DNA from: Pachypanchax playfairii
Lineage: Eukaryota > Chordata > Actinopteri > Cyprinodontiformes > Aplocheilidae
Direction: 5' to 3'
NCBI GenBank assembly: GCA_006937955.1
Contig: SSNP01000255.1
Span: 430,382-494,381 of the forward strand
Length of the DNA stretch: 64,000 nt
Part shown: positions 35,101 to 41,100 of the stretch, one piece after another
How positions within the stretch are numbered: position 1 is the first letter of the stretch
Layout: every line of letters starts with the position of its first letter
The notes under the pieces: generated by a model
Told to the model about the DNA's origin: nothing
Database searches by the model: none
Seen by the model: only the letters and a program-made list of their open reading frames with translations
Translations under genes and position numbers: made by a program

Positions 35101-38100
35101 AAGAAACAGCCCCTGGTGTGTGTACCCCCCCCAACAAAACTCTTTACCAAAATACTGTTACTGTAGTATTGCTGTGGTATTGCAGTAGTGTAGCTGTAGT
35201 ATTGTTGTAATTTTGCTGTACTATTGCAATAGTATTGTTGTACTTTTGTTGTAGTATAGCAGTAGTATTGCTGCGGTATTCCGGTAGTATTAAAGTAATT
35301 TTGCTGTAGTATTCCTGTAGTTTTGTTGTAGTATTGCAGTAGTATAGCAGTAGTATTGTTGCAGTATTATAGTAGTATGTCTGTAGTTTTGCTGTAGTAT
35401 AGTTGTAGTATTGCTGCAGTATTCCTGTAGTATCGCTGTGGTATTGTGTTCCATAGTAAGCACTGTTTTTAACTCCACTCCCGCTCTGTGGATGTTCTGT
35501 GTTTTCTCCTGGATCTGTGTTTGAGAGTTGGTGAATTTTTCTTCAGTTGCCGAGGTTTCTGATAGATTTCTAAAGATCTGTGTCTGACAGGCCTCCAGAG
35601 GGAGATCATTGTGGACGACCTCCCACATCCCTTTGGTCTGACACAATACAGGGACTTTATCTACTGGACAGATTTTAACCTGCGCAGCATTGGACGTGCA
35701 GACAAACGCAGTGGACTCAACCGTACTGTAGTGCTTCAGGTATGAAAACATTTTCAACTGTTATCCAAATGTTCTGTACCAAAGTCTGGCATTTTACTGC
35801 AGAATTGTATTTAAGCCATTATAACTCCAACCAGGAAGGGGCATTACAACCAAAACTTTAAAATAGTATAAAGGCTACAGTAAGTTTCACACCATAAGCG
35901 TTGAGCCGACCTCATGCCTGTTTCCCCAGGGTCAGCTGGAGCTGATGCTGGACATCTTGGTGTTTCACTCCTCCCGTCAGGACGGCACCAATGAATGCTC
36001 ACATAATAATGGCAACTGTGCCCACCTGTGCCTGGCCACTCCTGCCGGTGCCCAATGCCGGTGTGCTTCCCACTACACCTTGAACCCGGATGGAAAAAAC
36101 TGCAGCTGTAAGTACAGAGAAGCTTGGATTCACAGCCAGAGATGGACAGCCAGCAGTTTAACAAGCAGGCCAGAACCCGATATGATCAGTAAACTCAGGC
36201 AGTAATCTTACAAACAATATGTAGTACTACAGATTAAAAGAGAAACTGTAATATATTCATAAAGCAGGGTCAGTATTTCAGAAACCAGTTCAGACTCATG
36301 GTCTTTTCATACTTCCATAGCTTTAAACACTCATGCTGTGTTTTTTCACCTTAATGTTTGCAGCTCCTTCAAGTTTCCTGCTCTTCAGTCAAAAGGCCAG
36401 CATCAGCAGGATGGTGTTGGGTGAACAAAGTCCAGACATTGTTTTGCCAATTTACATCACCAAGAATGTCCGGGCTGTAACCTATGACCCCCTGGATTAT
36501 CTAGTCTACTGGCTTGATGGCCGACAGAACATACGGAGGGCCAGAGACGATGGAACCATGGTAAAACTCAGTCCTACACTGACACATAGTGGTTAAACAG
36601 CTGGGTGATACGCGTTAGCATCAGTGTCGAGCAGGAAAACTAATAATGCCTGTGAAAAGACTGAATCGAGTGTCATATGTTAAACTTTCTTGCCTTCAGG
36701 CTTCAGCGATAGTGAGCAGCACTGCACAACAAGTGGACAACCAGATCCATGACCTCAGCCTGGATCCCTATAGTCGCCATATTTACTGGACCTGTGAAAC
36801 CACCAACACCATTAATGTCCAGAGGATGGATGGCCACATTGTAGGTGTGGTTGTCAAAGATGATACAGACAAGCCTCGAGCCATAGTGGTCAATGCTGAG
36901 AAAGGGTAAAGTTATTTTATATGTTCTCGAAGAGAGTCTCGTATAATCAATCGAAGTTATTCAACAGAAACCTCAGAAGAAAATCCTTCTGAAATAACTG
37001 AGGTAGTTACAGTATTAACATTCCCATCCTGTTCTGTAGGTATATGTATTTCACCACGGTGCAGGAGCGCTCAGCTAAGATTGAAAGAGCAAGTTTGGAT
37101 GGAACAGAGCGAGAGTCCTTGTTCACCACGGGGCTGATCAGACCTGTAGCACTGGCTCTGGATAATAAGTTAGGAAAGCTGTTCTGGATTGATGCTGACC
37201 TAAAACGCATCGAGAGCAGCGACCTGACAGGTGAGTCATCAAACACAAATCATAACTGTTACTTAATAAGTCGCCTTTTGATTCAAATAATGAACAGTTG
37301 AACTATAAACACAGAATCTAAAATACACGTTGGTATCTACAAGTGTATTTTATTAAACTCCTCTCAGAGTTTTTAAAGTACTAGCTTTAAACTTGGACAT
37401 AATGCTCCTGAGTAATCAAATCAAATCAAAAATACTTTATTAATCCCCGAAGGGAAATTCAAGTGTTGTTGTAGCTCAGTTCTTTTTCAGGGAGCCATAG
37501 AGAGTTCTAGCTGTGGACAGGAAGGATCTCCTGTAGAGGGTTCTAGCTGTGGACAGGAAGGATCTCCTGTAGAGGGTTCTAGCTGTGGACAGGAAGGATC
37601 TCCTGTAGAGGGTTCTAGCTGTGGACAGGAAGGATCTCCTGTAGAGGGTTCTAGGTGTGGACAGGAAGGATCTCCTGTAGTGGTCTGTGCTGCAGCGGAT
37701 TATGAAGAATCTTCTGACTGAGACACTCTGTTGTTGAGTTACTGTGTTCTGAAGAGGATGATGGGGGTTTTCCATCATGTTCTTCATCCTTCTTTGGACA
37801 ATCAACTCAAGAGACTCCAGTTCAGTCTCCAGGACAGAAACAGTCCTCCTTATCAATCTGTTCAGCCTCTTCATATCACCTGCTCTGATGCTCCGCCCCC
37901 AACAGGTGACTGCAGATGTGATCAGCTGACAAACTCCTCTTCTTTTGCTGTTCCTCTTCAAATCTCTGTCTGCTCGTATTGTTTGAAAGCCAGTCAGAGA
38001 CACACTGGAGTCCAGGATATGTTCCTTTAGCCGTGTCTCAGTAAAACACATGATGCCGCATTCCTGATACTCTGGCTGGTTCTTCAACAGAGATTCAAGT

Positions 38101-41100
38101 TCATCCATTTTGTTAGCAAAGAGATCTCACATTTGTCAATATGACTGATGGAAGTGAAGGTTTAAACTTCCTCTTTCTCTCTCTTCACTCTGCTCCTGCT
38201 CTGCATCCACGTCTTCTTCTTTTGAGCTCATCAGGGATCCAGAGTTTCAATTTGAGGATTATTTCAGCCTTAGAAATAGAAAACTAAACATTACCTCAAC
38301 CCTGACATCTTACTCTGAGGCGTCTGCCTGGCAGGATCCTAAAATAAGGAGAGGACTCTAGTGTCAGTCCACGGGCATCATCTCTTGTCGTTTTGTAGTT
38401 TCTTCTTTTCTTCTGTAATTACTGAAATTTGTGGGCCACGTCAGTTAAAATATATCTGAGATAAGATATTAAGATATCTAGATAATAAGATATAAATAAG
38501 TTTTTCCTTGAACCTGTTAATATTGATATAATTAAGCTTTTAAATGTGATATTATGTGGTGTTGTGTTCATCTATGTTTTTGTCAAACCTGCACAGTACT
38601 GTGGAAAAGAATCTCCTCTTGGAGACAATAAAGACAAAGTCCAGGTTTTGTCTGGCATATAATTACATAATGTAACTGCTGATTGGTGATCTCCAGCTTT
38701 ACATAGAAAAATCGTTATAAATATGGATGCTTGGAAGAACAGCACCACCCAGTGGCCAGATGCTGACACATGAGTCACTAACTGTCTTCAAATCGTTGTA
38801 GAAGTGTTGTTACATTATTGTTATATTATTAGGATGTATTAGGATATATATGTATCGACTCACACTAACAGGTAGGACGTCTAGTTCTTGTTTTGAGCAT
38901 CTCGGGTTAACTTTAACACAACTAACTTACAAACTACATGAACTACAAACAAACATCAAATCAAAAATACTTTATTAATCCCTGAAGGGAAATTAAGTAA
39001 CATGCTGTATGAAACAATACAACAATAAAATAACAATAAAACATGCTGCATAAAATAATAATAATAACAACAGCTGGAGTTTTCATGTTTCTGGTACAGA
39101 TCACGTTTACTATGGAGATCATGTGTTTCTGGTAGACTGTATGTTTTCATTTGCAAAGATTAGAGTGAGACAAAAAAAGAACTCTAGATAGTTCAGACAT
39201 GTAAATGTCACGATGCAGGATGTGTAATCTCATCTAATGTGATCTGTAAACAAGATCCTGTTTGAATAATTAATGTGAAACAACCTTCCTTCCTTCCTTC
39301 CTTCCTTCCTTCCTTCCTTCCTTCCTTCCTTCCTTCCTTCCTTCCTTCCTTCCTTCCTTTCAGGAGCCAATCGGATTGTCCTGCAGGATTCCAACATTCT
39401 TCAGCCAGTAGGTTTGACTATTCTGGGAGATTATCTGTACTGGATTGACCGGCAGCAGCAGATGATTGAAAGGGTCAACAAAGTGAGCGGAGACGGACGC
39501 ACACGCATTCAGGGACGGATATTATACCTGACATCCATCCATGCTGTGGAACAAATGGACCCACAGGAGTTTGGTATTGATCTTTAGTTAACGTCATTAG
39601 CATGTTAGAACACAATGTATTGAGGTTGGATTTAAGTACCTGTGTCCTCTCTCCAGCATCACACCCTTGTTCCCGTGACAACGGGGGCTGTTCTCACATC
39701 TGCATTGCAAAGGGTGATGGAACACCTAGCTGCTCCTGTCCCATGCACCTGGTGTTACTGCAGGACCTGCTGCACTGTGGAGGTGAGCAGCAGCAAATAG
39801 AAACATCGAGACAAGACCCTGACCCACGAACTGCTTCAGTTCTTTAACAATCTGCAGGTTTTAAAGAAAAGAGAAGGATGATGGAACCAACATGTCGGAT
39901 ATCTGTAGTAAACCAGTTCTTGTTAGTGTGCTTAACATGTTTGCTCTTTTTTATATCAGTACCTGCCTTCCATTGTTCTCAGTTCTTACAGTCTGAAGAA
40001 CCTTCAGTGTTCTATTATTTATTCTGTTACTCCATCTATCTCAGAGCCTCCTACCTGCTCCACAGAGCAGTTCACCTGCTCCACTGGAGAAATCGACTGT
40101 ATCCCGATGGCTTGGCGTTGTGATGGCTTTGCTGAGTGCGATGACAGCAGCGATGAAGAGAACTGCCCTATCTGCCCAGCCTTCCAGTTCCAGTGTGATG
40201 GAGGAAGCTGCATTGATGCTCAGAAACGCTGCGATGGTGAACCGGATTGTGCCGATAAATCCGATGAGCAGGACTGTGAAAGTAGGTTTACATAAGAACC
40301 ACTAACTCAGCGGCCAGACCATCGAGTTTCAGGATCCAGACATGATTACGTTGATGTGCTTCTGTCTCCTCCTCCAGCCATCTGCCCTCCAAACACCTTC
40401 CGCTGTGGAGACAATCAGTGCATCATGAAGAAACAACAATGTGACAAATACTCCGACTGTATTGATGGATCGGATGAATTTGCTTGCGGTAACAATGATA
40501 ATAATAAATCATCAAATATATATTTATTTTTCTAATTTCCTTTCATCTAATTCTCTTCTCAATGCATGTTTGTGTAGATCATAGTTCTACATCTTCAAGC
40601 TTCATTCCTAGTTATGAACCAACCAATCCAATCGGTCCAGTCATAGCCATCATCCTCCTGGTGTTTGTGATGGGAGGAGCTTGTTTTGTCTGTCAGCGTG
40701 TGGTGTGTCGCCGTTATAAGAGCCCTAACGGGACTTTTCCTCATGAATACATCAGCGGGACGCCTCATGTGCCCCTCAACTTCATCAGCCCGAGCAGCTC
40801 GCAGCACGGTACCTACCAAGGTTGGTTCAGGTTCTGCACCAGGTCAGCAGCAGCTGAAAGTGGTTCTAATGAGGTGTGATGTGTTCAGGTATCTCCTGTG
40901 GAAAGTCCATCATGAGCTCTGTCAGCCTGATGGGCAGCAGCAGCAGTGGAGCGCCGCTCTATGACAGGAACCATGTGACCGGAGCTTCATCCAGCAGCTC
41001 ATCATCTACCAAGGGAGCCTTTTACCCTCAGGTTCACACACACACACTCACACACACACGCAAGTGTGTTTTGTTATCCTTATGGGGACCTTCCATTGAC

